This document shows positions 5,813-12,941 of a stretch of DNA of 24,819 nt, in pieces (position 1 is the stretch's first letter; the number at the start of each line of letters is the position of its first letter). Made by a program: the position numbers and the translations under genes. Source of the stretch: a virus; the IMG/VR virus record IMGVR_UViG_3300031630_000026, positions 1 to 24,819 of that record; one strand, written 5' to 3'. Under the pieces are notes generated by a model. The model searched no databases. It was not told the DNA's origin and worked only from the letters and a program-made list of their open reading frames with translations.

Positions 5813-6160
5813 TTAATCATCGTTGTATCCATCGTCGAACTCATCATCGAATTCGTCTTCTTCATCAATCAATGCCTGCAATTCATTATGCATTGCATCT
5901 AATATTTCGTGAGTAAAATGCGGTATCTTTGATACCCGACTGATTGCACCACACATCATATTAATAGTAACGGTTAAATCATCTATTAATTTTTTATCTT
6001 CCATATCATAACCATCCATAACCATTTGGTCAATGATCATATCGGTCATGTACTGCACATAGTCTTCACATTCTTGAGCAGCTGCTAATAACTCATTGCG
6101 CTCAGTCTGATGCTTATTGATCTTTATGCCTGGGAACTTAACAACATTATTTTTACTCAT
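5813..6160 (-). CDS. Acidic hypothetical protein, 115 aa
   Basis: Begins MSKNNVVKFPGIKINKHQ, then is helical, with a Met-rich middle (MTDMIIDQMVMDGYDMED). It ends in a very acidic tail of Asp/Glu repeats (DEFDDEFDDGYNDD) that may mimic nucleic acid or bind a basic partner. VVKFPG-type starts occur in short marine T4-like phage proteins of unknown role. The ATG at 6160 is five bases after the TATAAT of promoter P5 and has no ribosome-binding site, so mRNA from P5 would be leaderless. It precedes rnh with a 23-nt gap. Confidence 0.75.
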   Translation of the reverse strand: MSKNNVVKFPGIKINKHQTERNELLAAAQECEDYVQYMTDMIIDQMVMDGYDMEDKKLIDDLTVTINMMCGAISRVSKIPHFTHEILDAMHNELQALIDEEDEFDDEFDDGYNDD

Positions 6161-6165
6161 AGGGT

Positions 6166-6194
6166 ATTATACCATAGTATGGTTGCAATGTACA
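6166..6194 (-). promoter_or_regulatory. Early-type phage promoter P5
   Basis: TGTACA (6194-6189), 17 bp, TATAAT (6171-6166) on the minus strand, in the form AAAGTTGTACA. The discriminator ACCCT leads straight into the ATG of the 115-aa gene at 6160. Confidence 0.8.
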
Positions 6195-6202
6195 ACTTTA
6201 TT

Positions 6203-6619
6203 TTAGCTAATTGAAATCTTTTTTAGGTGGGCTCTTCTGCATCGTGCCATTATCCATCCGTTATAATACTCGTCAGATAGTAACACATCATACTGAAATT
6301 GTAGCTTCGCTTCAAAGTAAGAACACTCAGATTTAGATTGGCACAATCGTAGAATCTCTCTATGAAATAATGTGCCGGAACCTCTCTCTTCGTTTAACGT
6401 TTCATTGGATCCATAATATGATTTCCAATCTGATTCAGCAAGATACTTCTTTTTCTTACCTTTGACTTGTCTGGTCTTCTTTGACCAGAATACCTTCTTA
6501 CCAATATACTTCTTACCTGTATCTATATTAGTAACAACATATACAAATCCATACACATCCTTGTGAGTGGATTCACCTAAATCGTATTCAGCTCCATTAT
6601 ATATCCAGCTCATCTTCAT
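6203..6619 (-). CDS. GIY-YIG endonuclease, Seg-like, about 138 aa
   Basis: The N-terminal motif YGFVYVVTN followed by GKKYIGKK is the GIY...YIG pair of the GIY-YIG nuclease fold. It is followed by the signature DWKSYYGSNETL, an R in FHREILRL, and the late KLQFQYDVLLSDEYYNGW. This layout matches the short free-standing GIY-YIG proteins (often called Seg-like or putative homing endonucleases) of T4-like phages. Starts are possible at GTG 6622, ATG 6619 or ATG 6613 (MSWIYNG); none has a strong ribosome-binding site. The start lies inside the zinc-ribbon gene. It sits at the end of the nrd operon and may have inserted there. Confidence 0.85.
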   Translation of the reverse strand: MKMSWIYNGAEYDLGESTHKDVYGFVYVVTNIDTGKKYIGKKVFWSKKTRQVKGKKKKYLAESDWKSYYGSNETLNEERGSGTLFHREILRLCQSKSECSYFEAKLQFQYDVLLSDEYYNGWIMARCRRAHLKKISIS

Positions 6620-6752
6620 CACGATCAGTTGCTACTGGATCTTCTGCTGGCTTACTGCAATACGGGCAATAATTAGGTTCAATGGATAGATCATCATCGT
6701 CGTTAATTTCATACTCAGTATCGCATTCTGCACAAATTAGATTATATTTCAT
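6597..6752 (-). CDS. Small acidic zinc-ribbon protein, 51 aa
   Basis: ATG at 6752 overlaps the glutaredoxin stop as ATGA. The product begins MKYNLICAECDTEYEIN and later has NYCPYCSKP, giving a clear C-x2-C...C-P-x-C zinc ribbon with about 19 residues between the pairs. The C-terminus is acidic (DRDEDELDI). Short zinc-ribbon proteins of this type are frequent in T4-like phages and have no known function. It overlaps the GIY-YIG start by about 23 nt in another frame. Confidence 0.75.
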   Translation of the reverse strand: MKYNLICAECDTEYEINDDDDLSIEPNYCPYCSKPAEDPVATDRDEDELDI

Positions 6753-7012
6753 AGACTAAGATCCATAATTGATTCTCGAACTTGATCGGCTATCACAGCG
6801 GTTCTTAATTCATCGAATCCGCCTATGCCTTTATTGTCCTTTTTGATTTGTGGGAAGGTTTTTGCATTATAGAATTCCATAGTGAAATCCTCAAGACTAA
6901 AATCCTTATCTAGTACTAACTTCTTATATTCTAAACCCTTAGCTTCACATAAATTAACTGCTGCAATGCAGTAAGCACAAGGTGGGTTATCCCTTGCATA
7001 AATCTCAATCAT
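6749..7012 (-). CDS. nrdC: Glutaredoxin, NrdC-like, 87 aa
   Basis: Small thiol-disulfide protein that supplies electrons to ribonucleotide reductase. The active site is C12-A-Y-C15 (PPCAYC), the cis-proline segment TFPQI is at about 52-56, and IGGFDEL near the C-terminus is the glutathione-binding GG-(F/Y)-D/TEL element. Length is normal for a glutaredoxin. The gene overlaps nrdB by 4 nt and is in the same operon as nrdA, the expected context for the NrdAB reductant. The symbol follows the T4 usage; strictly it is a phage glutaredoxin. Confidence 0.9.
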   Translation of the reverse strand: MIEIYARDNPPCAYCIAAVNLCEAKGLEYKKLVLDKDFSLEDFTMEFYNAKTFPQIKKDNKGIGGFDELRTAVIADQVRESIMDLSL

Positions 7013-8100
7013 AAGCTCATTCCTTTCAATGTGTCAGCATCGACATCCTGTTTAACTCCACCAATTATATATGAGGAGATTTCCACTTCTTGTGGAGCTA
7101 CTTGCACCTGAGATCCAGATATCCACTTCTCGGTCCACGGTAATGGATTAGCCTGAGATACTTGATAAGGAGATATATAGCCAAGTGTCTTCATACGCTT
7201 TGATGCAATCCATTCAACGTAGTCCTTCAATATTACACTGTTCAAACCGATCATAGAACCATCTTTAAATAAGTAATCTACCCATTCTTTTTCTTGATCG
7301 ATTGCAGATACAAACATTGAAGATACCTCTTCACGACATTCTTCCTGCAACGAAATAAAGTCCGAATCTTCTTTAAGGAGGTTACGGATGATTTGAGTAG
7401 ATGCAGATAAATGCAAATTCTCATCACGTGCAATCAGCTTAATAATCTTAGCGTTGCCTTCCATCTTCTTTAATTCTGCAAATGCCCAACTACATGCAAA
7501 TGAGACATAAAACCGTATTCCTTCCAATATGTATATAGAATGCAAACACAGCCATAAGGCTCGTTTCTGTTCGTACTTATCTACGGATCCGGGATTAGCT
7601 GATTCCGCTGAGTTGATTGCAATTAGGTTGTCATAGTACTTTGATACATTGTCTGCACAATCAAGAATCTCTGAGATACTATTGATCTCGTCAAATACTT
7701 GACCAGGGTTAGGATATATGTTACGAATAATATGCGTATATGAGCGAGAATGAATAGTCTCAAAGAACGCCCACGTTTCTACTAGCACTTCTAGTTCGGG
7801 TAATGAACAAATTGGCAATAACGCCAAGTTAGGTGACCGACCTTGTACGCTATCAAGGAGGATTTGTCTTTTTAAATTGGCTGTGAATATATGTTGCTCA
7901 TGTGTAGTGAGGTCACGAAATTCTGCTCTGTCTTTAGTTACATCAATTTCATTGGGGCGCCAAAAGAACCCCAACATTTTGTCGGATAACTTTTCGTATG
8001 TTGGATACTTTACTTCATCATAACGAGCAATATCCACTGCTTCATCAAAGAACATACTACGCTCTAGGTGGGATACTGTTACCGGCTTATAAACACTCAT
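7009..8100 (-). CDS. nrdB: Ribonucleotide reductase class Ia, beta subunit NrdB, 363 aa
   Basis: Carries the di-iron tyrosyl radical used by NrdA to make deoxynucleotides. Compared with E. coli NrdB, the ligands D83 (LLDSVQGRSP), E114 and H117 and the radical Y121 (ETIHSRSYTHI) are all present. EGIRF and ARDENLHLSAS carry the second-half ligands. The C-terminal tail DADTLKGMSL corresponds to the peptide that docks to NrdA. The length is close to the E. coli protein, and no intron or inserted homing endonuclease interrupts it. It follows nrdA by 15 nt and overlaps the glutaredoxin gene. Confidence 0.97.
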   Translation of the reverse strand: MSVYKPVTVSHLERSMFFDEAVDIARYDEVKYPTYEKLSDKMLGFFWRPNEIDVTKDRAEFRDLTTHEQHIFTANLKRQILLDSVQGRSPNLALLPICSLPELEVLVETWAFFETIHSRSYTHIIRNIYPNPGQVFDEINSISEILDCADNVSKYYDNLIAINSAESANPGSVDKYEQKRALWLCLHSIYILEGIRFYVSFACSWAFAELKKMEGNAKIIKLIARDENLHLSASTQIIRNLLKEDSDFISLQEECREEVSSMFVSAIDQEKEWVDYLFKDGSMIGLNSVILKDYVEWIASKRMKTLGYISPYQVSQANPLPWTEKWISGSQVQVAPQEVEISSYIIGGVKQDVDADTLKGMSL

Positions 8101-8115
8101 CTCTTTTCTTCCTTA

Positions 8116-10371
8116 TTAAATAGTACAGCTATCACAATTCTCATCATCATCGAGTACATCACCTGCTCCATCATGTGTGTTAAAATAATATAAATGTTTG
8201 CCACCGTACTTATAGAAGTTTATAAGGTCACGGATCATTTCAGACATCGGCACTTTACCGTCCTCATACTGATCTGAATTGTATGAAGTATTGACTGAGA
8301 TGGCTTGATCAATGTATTTTTGTAGGACCGCACAGATCTTAAGGTATCCTTCTGGTCCATTTTGATCCCATAGTAGATCATATTTATTCTTTAAACGAGG
8401 ATAGCCTGGAACTACTTGAGCCATGATGCCATCCTTCGATTGCTTATATGATACCAAACTACGTGGTGGTTCAATACCATTCGTTGAATTTGATACCTGT
8501 GCAGACGTCTCTGCTGGCATTAACGCCATTACAGTAGAGTTACGTATTCCATGCTTGCGCAAATTGCCTCTTAGCTTTTCCCAATCCATTCTTTGATTAG
8601 GTGCCACTAACTCATCTACTTCAGTCTTATATGTATCAACCGGAAGAATTCCAGTGTGGTACTTAGTCTCGTTAGATGCAGGACAATTACCCTTTTCCTT
8701 AGCAAGGCGGTTAGATGCACTGATCAAGTAATATGACCATGCCTCTGCGTATTCATCAATTGTTTCTAATGCAGCGTCATCATACTTTAGCCCACGCTTT
8801 GCTAAAAAGTAAGCAAGGTTAATGATACCGACACCCAATGGTCTGCGACGTTTAGTTCCAGCCATTGCTGCGGGGACAGGATAATCTTGGTAGTCAAGGA
8901 GTTCGTCGAGAGATCTAACTGCCAAGTCACAATATTTTTCAAACTCTTTAGGGTCATTAATGAGTCCCCAGTTAATTGCGCTGAGGGTACAAAGGCTAAT
9001 TTCTCCATTCGTATCGTCTGCATGCTCCAAAGGTTTAGTAGGTAGTGCAATCTCTGCACATAGGTTACTCATCTTAATTGGAGCAACTTCTGGTAAGAAT
9101 GATCCGTGATCGTTTGAGTGATCTACATTCTGTAGGTATATACGACCTGTTTCTTTTCTTTCCGTAAGAAACGACGAAAAGACTTCTAGTGCTGGCAATG
9201 ACTTCTTACGTACAGAACGTGACTTTTCATATTTCTCGTATAATGCCTTGAACTTATCTTGATCATCATAGAATGCCTTATATAGATCAGGCACTTCGTC
9301 AGGTGAGAAGAAAGTAATATTACCACCAGTGAGTAGACGTTCATACATCAACTTGTTAAACTGTACACCATAATCGATATTGCGAATACGGTTCTCATCA
9401 GTACCTTTATTATTCTTTAATACAATAAGGTCTTCGAATTCCCAATGCCATACAGGATAATACACTGTAGCTGCACCACCACGAACTCCACCTTGTGAGC
9501 AACTTTTAACAGCCGCTTGAAAGTATTTTAGAAACGGAATGAGACCAGTATGTACAACAGAACCGTCTCCAATGCGAGCGCCCAGACCACGTATTCCACC
9601 AACATTGATACCAATACCCGCTTTCTTAGATATGTAGCGAACGACTGAGGTAGCCGTAGCATTGATTGAACCAAGTGAATCACCTGACTCAATGAGAACA
9701 CACGACGAGAACTGTCTCGTAGGAGTACGCACCCCAGCCATAATTGGTGTAGGTAGTGAGATATAAAATAGCGAAACTGCGTCATAGAAGTCTTTGACAT
9801 ATTTCATCCTTGTATTTGTTGGATAGTTTTGAAATAAAGTTGCAGCAATCATCATATAGAGAACTTGAGGTGTTTCAAATAACGTCTTAGTCTTTCTATC
9901 TTGCACTAGATACTTACTACGGAATTGTTCCATACCGACATATGTAAACGAGTTATCACGTTCATGCTTGATATAGTCATTCATCTTTTCGAATTCTGAT
10001 ACACTGTATGCGCCAAGTATTGATGAATCGTATACCTTACGGTCAACGTTTTTCTCAATTGTATCGAATAAGTGTGTTGGCTCAAATCCGTTATAAACTT
10101 CTTTACGAATTTTATAGTTGATTAAACGAGCCGCCACATACTGGTAATTTGGTGTATGTTCTGATATAAGTTCTGCTGATGATTTGATCAGTAGCTCATG
10201 TATTTCAGAACTAGGAATAGATTGATATAACTGAATGTTAGCTTTGATCTCAATCTCAGAAATAGATACACCTGAGATTTCTAAACATGCCCACTCAAGA
10301 ATACGATGTATTTTCTCTAACTCAAATCCTTCTTTATGCCCATTCCGTTTAGTGATAGAGATGTCATTCAT
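8116..10371 (-). CDS. nrdA: Ribonucleotide reductase class Ia, alpha subunit NrdA, 751 aa
   Basis: Catalytic subunit that reduces ribonucleoside diphosphates. An N-terminal ATP-cone (ITKRNGHKEGFELEKIHR) spans roughly residues 1-90, so allosteric activity control is likely retained. Active-site cysteines are C224 (FSSCVLIESG), the thiyl radical C438 with E440 (NLCAEIALPT) and C461 (LCTLSAINWG). The C-terminus ends CDSCTI, the swinging redox pair served by glutaredoxin. The length matches the E. coli family (761 aa). The start overlaps the o-spanin stop (ATGA), so nrd expression probably comes from promoter P6 through the spanin genes. Confidence 0.97.
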   Translation of the reverse strand: MNDISITKRNGHKEGFELEKIHRILEWACLEISGVSISEIEIKANIQLYQSIPSSEIHELLIKSSAELISEHTPNYQYVAARLINYKIRKEVYNGFEPTHLFDTIEKNVDRKVYDSSILGAYSVSEFEKMNDYIKHERDNSFTYVGMEQFRSKYLVQDRKTKTLFETPQVLYMMIAATLFQNYPTNTRMKYVKDFYDAVSLFYISLPTPIMAGVRTPTRQFSSCVLIESGDSLGSINATATSVVRYISKKAGIGINVGGIRGLGARIGDGSVVHTGLIPFLKYFQAAVKSCSQGGVRGGAATVYYPVWHWEFEDLIVLKNNKGTDENRIRNIDYGVQFNKLMYERLLTGGNITFFSPDEVPDLYKAFYDDQDKFKALYEKYEKSRSVRKKSLPALEVFSSFLTERKETGRIYLQNVDHSNDHGSFLPEVAPIKMSNLCAEIALPTKPLEHADDTNGEISLCTLSAINWGLINDPKEFEKYCDLAVRSLDELLDYQDYPVPAAMAGTKRRRPLGVGIINLAYFLAKRGLKYDDAALETIDEYAEAWSYYLISASNRLAKEKGNCPASNETKYHTGILPVDTYKTEVDELVAPNQRMDWEKLRGNLRKHGIRNSTVMALMPAETSAQVSNSTNGIEPPRSLVSYKQSKDGIMAQVVPGYPRLKNKYDLLWDQNGPEGYLKICAVLQKYIDQAISVNTSYNSDQYEDGKVPMSEMIRDLINFYKYGGKHLYYFNTHDGAGDVLDDDENCDSCTI

Positions 10372-10724
10372 TTCTTTTCCTCAAAGTATGTCTTGTATGC
10401 TATAATAATGTTTTTTTGGTCCTTTATATATCTCTTTAGTTCTGCGAAGTTTAAGGACATTGCTTCATATCCCTTATCCGTAATTGCAAAATATACACGC
10501 TGGTCGGCTTCTAACTTATCAAATTCAGCATCAGTAGTATCTGGTGTGAGTATGATAATATCCATATCAATCCATTCGATTGCTACTGGATTAGGGAATG
10601 ATATGGTCGGATCATTGACTTCTAATATAGGGCAATCAACTGCAATAACAGGCGGAGGCTGCGAAAATGATGAGCATCCTGATAGTCCAACCAGTATGCT
10701 ACATAAAATAATAGGTTTATTCAT
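10368..10724 (-). CDS. Candidate o-spanin lipoprotein (Rz1-like), 118 aa
   Basis: Signal sequence MNKPIILCSILVGLSGC with a lipobox (LSGC, lipidated Cys17) followed by SSFSQPPP. This marks a small outer-membrane lipoprotein with a Pro-rich start, as in outer-membrane spanins. The mature part contains FDKLEADQRVYFAITDKGYE and a C-terminal helical region. The gene overlaps the end of the inner-membrane spanin candidate by 8 nt, the arrangement expected for a two-component spanin that fuses inner and outer membranes at lysis. Sequence alone does not prove the role; another lipoprotein function is possible. Confidence 0.75.
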   Translation of the reverse strand: MNKPIILCSILVGLSGCSSFSQPPPVIAVDCPILEVNDPTISFPNPVAIEWIDMDIIILTPDTTDAEFDKLEADQRVYFAITDKGYEAMSLNFAELKRYIKDQKNIIIAYKTYFEEKK

Positions 10725-11154
10725 TGGTTTCTTCTATGGCTGTTAGATTCTCAACCTGATCACCTAATGCCGCAGTCGCTTTATTGACAATCTTAGATAT
10801 TAGCGATGGCTTTTTAGCAGCTAATACACCGATATCACGATCGTTGCCTGATGATGAAGTATTGAATTTTGATTTAAGGTTAGCTACTTCTTTGGCTGAT
10901 GCCCGAGCTTCAATAATAAGGTTATTTTGAACTTCTTGCAGCAGCGCAATATTGCCATTGAGGTTTACAATGGCTTCACTTTGCTTACTTATAAACTGCT
11001 TTTGAACTTCGATTGCAGCACCTGATTGTGCTACAGTTGTTTGCAAACTATTGATTTTAGCTTGCGAGCTGGTATAGTACCAGTATCCACCTGCTGCTAC
11101 GGACATTAACCCTCCGAGGGCCAGCATTCGTATTCCTGATGTTATTCCTATCAT
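10717..11154 (-). CDS. Candidate i-spanin (Rz-like), 145 aa
   Basis: An N-terminal membrane segment (MLALGGLMSVAAGGYWYY, about residues 10-27) is followed by a long coiled-coil periplasmic part (roughly 32-110: INSLQTTVAQ, EVQKQFISKQSEAIVNL). It ends with a motif common in phage spanins, RDIGVLAAKKPSLISKIVNK followed by AT. Topology, length and the downstream overlapping lipoprotein gene fit an inner-membrane spanin. The ATG has GTAGGAAC as ribosome-binding site and promoter P6 is directly upstream. An annotation as a generic coiled-coil membrane protein would be the fallback. Confidence 0.78.
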   Translation of the reverse strand: MIGITSGIRMLALGGLMSVAAGGYWYYTSSQAKINSLQTTVAQSGAAIEVQKQFISKQSEAIVNLNGNIALLQEVQNNLIIEARASAKEVANLKSKFNTSSSGNDRDIGVLAAKKPSLISKIVNKATAALGDQVENLTAIEETNE

Positions 11155-11188
11155 GATATAGTTCCTACGTTAATTACTCATTGGTACT

Positions 11189-11217
11189 ATTATAACACAT
11201 GTCTCATGATAAGTACA
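11189..11217 (-). promoter_or_regulatory. Early-type phage promoter P6
   Basis: TGTACT (11217-11212), 17 bp, TATAAT (11194-11189) on the minus strand, in the context AATAGTTGTGTACTT. The -35 differs from the other copies only in its last base. It drives the spanin genes and probably the nrd operon. Confidence 0.8.
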
Positions 11218-11223
11218 CAACTA

Positions 11224-11745
11224 TTATAAGTTATTTGATGATCTTCTTCGAATAGATCTCATAGCACCAGTTGTCTCATCTTGAAGGATGATAGTATTTG
11301 ATGGATTCTTACTTGCATAAAGATGAATAGCCTTTTGGTTAGAGTCATTCATATCTAAGAACTTATTCCAACGCTCAAACTTATTACGACCAGTTTCAAA
11401 CTTTCTAAAAGTTTCAGATGGAACGTTAAAGTGCTTATACTTACTACCAAGGGGAATAGAGTTTGTGGCAACACCTGCAGTAACGTTTGCCGGTGTATCT
11501 TCTCTGACACAGTTGTTGACCTGCTTACCTTTGTTCTTTCCGGTGCCTGGTTTAGTACCATCCTTCTTATATCCGTCCCAGCAATCCATATCACCTGGAT
11601 CTGCTTCTTTAAGTCTTGGCTTCTTTTCTTTATCTAACATTGCACGAACTTTTTGTAGTTTAGCCATATCTTTTTTAGAAGGACCTTTCTTCTTAGTTAA
11701 TACTGTTTTGCCCTGTGGGATAGTTTGTTCAACGAATGTGTTCAT
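11224..11745 (-). CDS. Virion-associated-type protein with CWDGY...NNC motif, 173 aa
   Basis: The N-terminal part is basic (VLTKKKGPSKKDMAKLQK). It is followed by RLKEADPGDMDCWDGYKKDG, then GTGKNKGKQVNNCV. The C-W-x-G-Y...G-T-K...V-x-N-C-V segment recurs in head or internal proteins of many T4-like marine phages and may form a small disulfide or metal-stabilised loop. RLKE/A matches the prohead protease consensus (L-x-E/A), so the basic N-terminal 48 residues could be removed during head maturation. The C-terminus ends in a run of Arg and Ser (RSIRRRSSNNL). It overlaps the 194-aa gene by 4 nt and closes the late block. Function unknown. Confidence 0.75.
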   Translation of the reverse strand: MNTFVEQTIPQGKTVLTKKKGPSKKDMAKLQKVRAMLDKEKKPRLKEADPGDMDCWDGYKKDGTKPGTGKNKGKQVNNCVREDTPANVTAGVATNSIPLGSKYKHFNVPSETFRKFETGRNKFERWNKFLDMNDSNQKAIHLYASKNPSNTIILQDETTGAMRSIRRRSSNNL

Positions 11746-12326
11746 CGGTTTAAGTCTCTTGATGTTACGTTAATATATTGTCTAGTGGCAATATGCTCCA
11801 CTTTGTATACGTTCATACCGAATATAGATCCAACTCTTTCTTCATGACCATGCGCAATAACCTTAGATTCTGCGAAAGCAAGTTCTTCACCAGAGTGTGG
11901 AAGTAATATGTTCTTATTTAATGTATATACACCAGGAAGTAATTCGTTATCCTGACCAATAATAAATGTTTCGTTGATGTCTTCAAATTCTAATTCAAAA
12001 TCTAAAGAATGCATCGCGTCAAGAAGCTGTGCCTCTGACATTCCTGTTTCTTCTTTAATTAAGTATAATGCAGCACCATAAGAAGCAATCTTTGACTTGC
12101 CACCAGGTACCTTATTCATTAGGCGTTTAATCTTATAAACTAACCTATGGAACATAGTGTATACGTCCCTTTCAGTTGATGTAAGATCCCTTACCTTCTT
12201 TATTGGTTGACCATCCTTGTCGATGATGCCTAATTCAAACGCGGGTGTATCTTCCCATGCCGTGACTAATAGTTTTAGGAACCTAAATGTGTATACCGTA
12301 TCGGCAGCGCGTGTTAAAAACCCCAT
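11742..12326 (-). CDS. Conserved T4-like structural-type protein, 194 aa
   Basis: Starts MGFLTRAADTVYTFRFLKLL, continues with VTAWEDTPAFELGIID, and has KIASYGAALYLIKEETGMSE in the middle. This start (MGFLxRAADTxYTFRFLKLLVTxW) is one I associate with a conserved protein of unknown function in marine T4-like phages, usually among virion genes. A later PGVYTLNKNILLPHSGEEL and SIFGMNVYKVEHI look like beta strands. It is joined to its neighbours by short overlaps (1-4 nt). A virion role is inferred from context only. Confidence 0.75.
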   Translation of the reverse strand: MGFLTRAADTVYTFRFLKLLVTAWEDTPAFELGIIDKDGQPIKKVRDLTSTERDVYTMFHRLVYKIKRLMNKVPGGKSKIASYGAALYLIKEETGMSEAQLLDAMHSLDFELEFEDINETFIIGQDNELLPGVYTLNKNILLPHSGEELAFAESKVIAHGHEERVGSIFGMNVYKVEHIATRQYINVTSRDLNR

Positions 12327-12694
12327 TAGATTTTACTCAGCTCGTTAGTAATAAATGTATCTATACATATGTCAACATGAGGCGGTTCTGTAATATAATT
12401 TAGAAAAATTATAAACGTTGTCAGAGCGTTCCATGATGCACTGTTCATCTTATGATATAGCATTGCAGTACAGGCGTCAGCCTCAAATACATTATATAGT
12501 ATGATGATATGGTTTAGAATTAATCTAATCTGCAAATCATCGTTATTGTTATACCTAGTGAAGAGTTTCTTGAGGTACTTAAACTTAAGCAGATCCTCTT
12601 GAAACTCTTCAATAGACGTACACTGTGGGTTAGTATAATATTTCCCTGCAAACAACTCAAAGTTATCTGCATTTAACGCATCAAATAGTGACAT
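12326..12694 (-). CDS. Conserved T4-like hypothetical protein, 122 aa
   Basis: Begins MSLFDALNADNFELFAGKYY and carries NPQCTSIEEFQEDLLKFKYL, then a helical, hydrophobic second half (LILNHIIILYNVF, TTFIIFLNYI). The N-terminal YxNPQCxxxEEFxEDLxxFKYLKxL pattern is familiar from marine T4-like genomes, where it sits next to the MGFLxRAADT protein as it does here. The hydrophobic stretches look like buried helices rather than membrane spans. No known function. It overlaps the 194-aa gene by one base. Confidence 0.75.
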   Translation of the reverse strand: MSLFDALNADNFELFAGKYYTNPQCTSIEEFQEDLLKFKYLKKLFTRYNNNDDLQIRLILNHIIILYNVFEADACTAMLYHKMNSASWNALTTFIIFLNYITEPPHVDICIDTFITNELSKI

Positions 12695-12700
12695 AAAATT

Positions 12701-12901
12701 TTACTTAGAGAAGAGTTTGTTAATCGTACCTTTCTTATCGGTTGATTCTGCCTTAGCAGGAGCTGCTTTCTTAACGCCGTTAAACTCGTCACACTCATCT
12801 TGAGTAAACTTACCAATCATTAGTGGTTCGCCAGACTGGCTAAAAAATCCACTTAAGGTCAATTTACTTCCAGCAGGTGCTCTTTTAAATCGTGGGTTCA
12901 T
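12701..12901 (-). CDS. Small hypothetical protein, 66 aa
   Basis: A longer frame begins at 12961, but it overlaps the upstream gene. The ATG at 12901 (MNPRFKRAPAGSKLTLSG) has an AGGAAT ribosome-binding site about 6 nt away. The protein has basic ends and an Ala/Lys-rich linker (GVKKAAPAKAESTDKK), then ends GTINKLFSK. It might be a cleavable or flexible head-associated peptide; nothing in the sequence fixes a function. A CATAAATA late-type box lies about 33 nt upstream. Confidence 0.65.
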   Translation of the reverse strand: MNPRFKRAPAGSKLTLSGFFSQSGEPLMIGKFTQDECDEFNGVKKAAPAKAESTDKKGTINKLFSK

Positions 12902-12933
12902 GTGCTTATTCCTATTACTTATTGTTGTAGTAC

Positions 12934-12941
12934 TATTTATG
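12934..12941 (-). promoter_or_regulatory. Variant late promoter box (CATAAATA)
   Basis: CATAAATA on the minus strand overlaps the TAA stop of the 230-aa gene and precedes the 66-aa gene. It differs from the T4 late box by one base, so this is a weaker candidate than the TATAAATA sites. Confidence 0.35.

Noticed and set aside
10336-10746. Plus-strand ORF of 136 codons across the nrdA start and o-spanin gene
   Set aside because: Antisense to two supported overlapping genes; composition follows the opposite strand.
11465-11773. Hydrophobic plus-strand ORF that looks like a membrane protein
   Set aside because: Hydrophobicity comes from reading Lys/Arg-rich codons on the opposite strand; no start signal.
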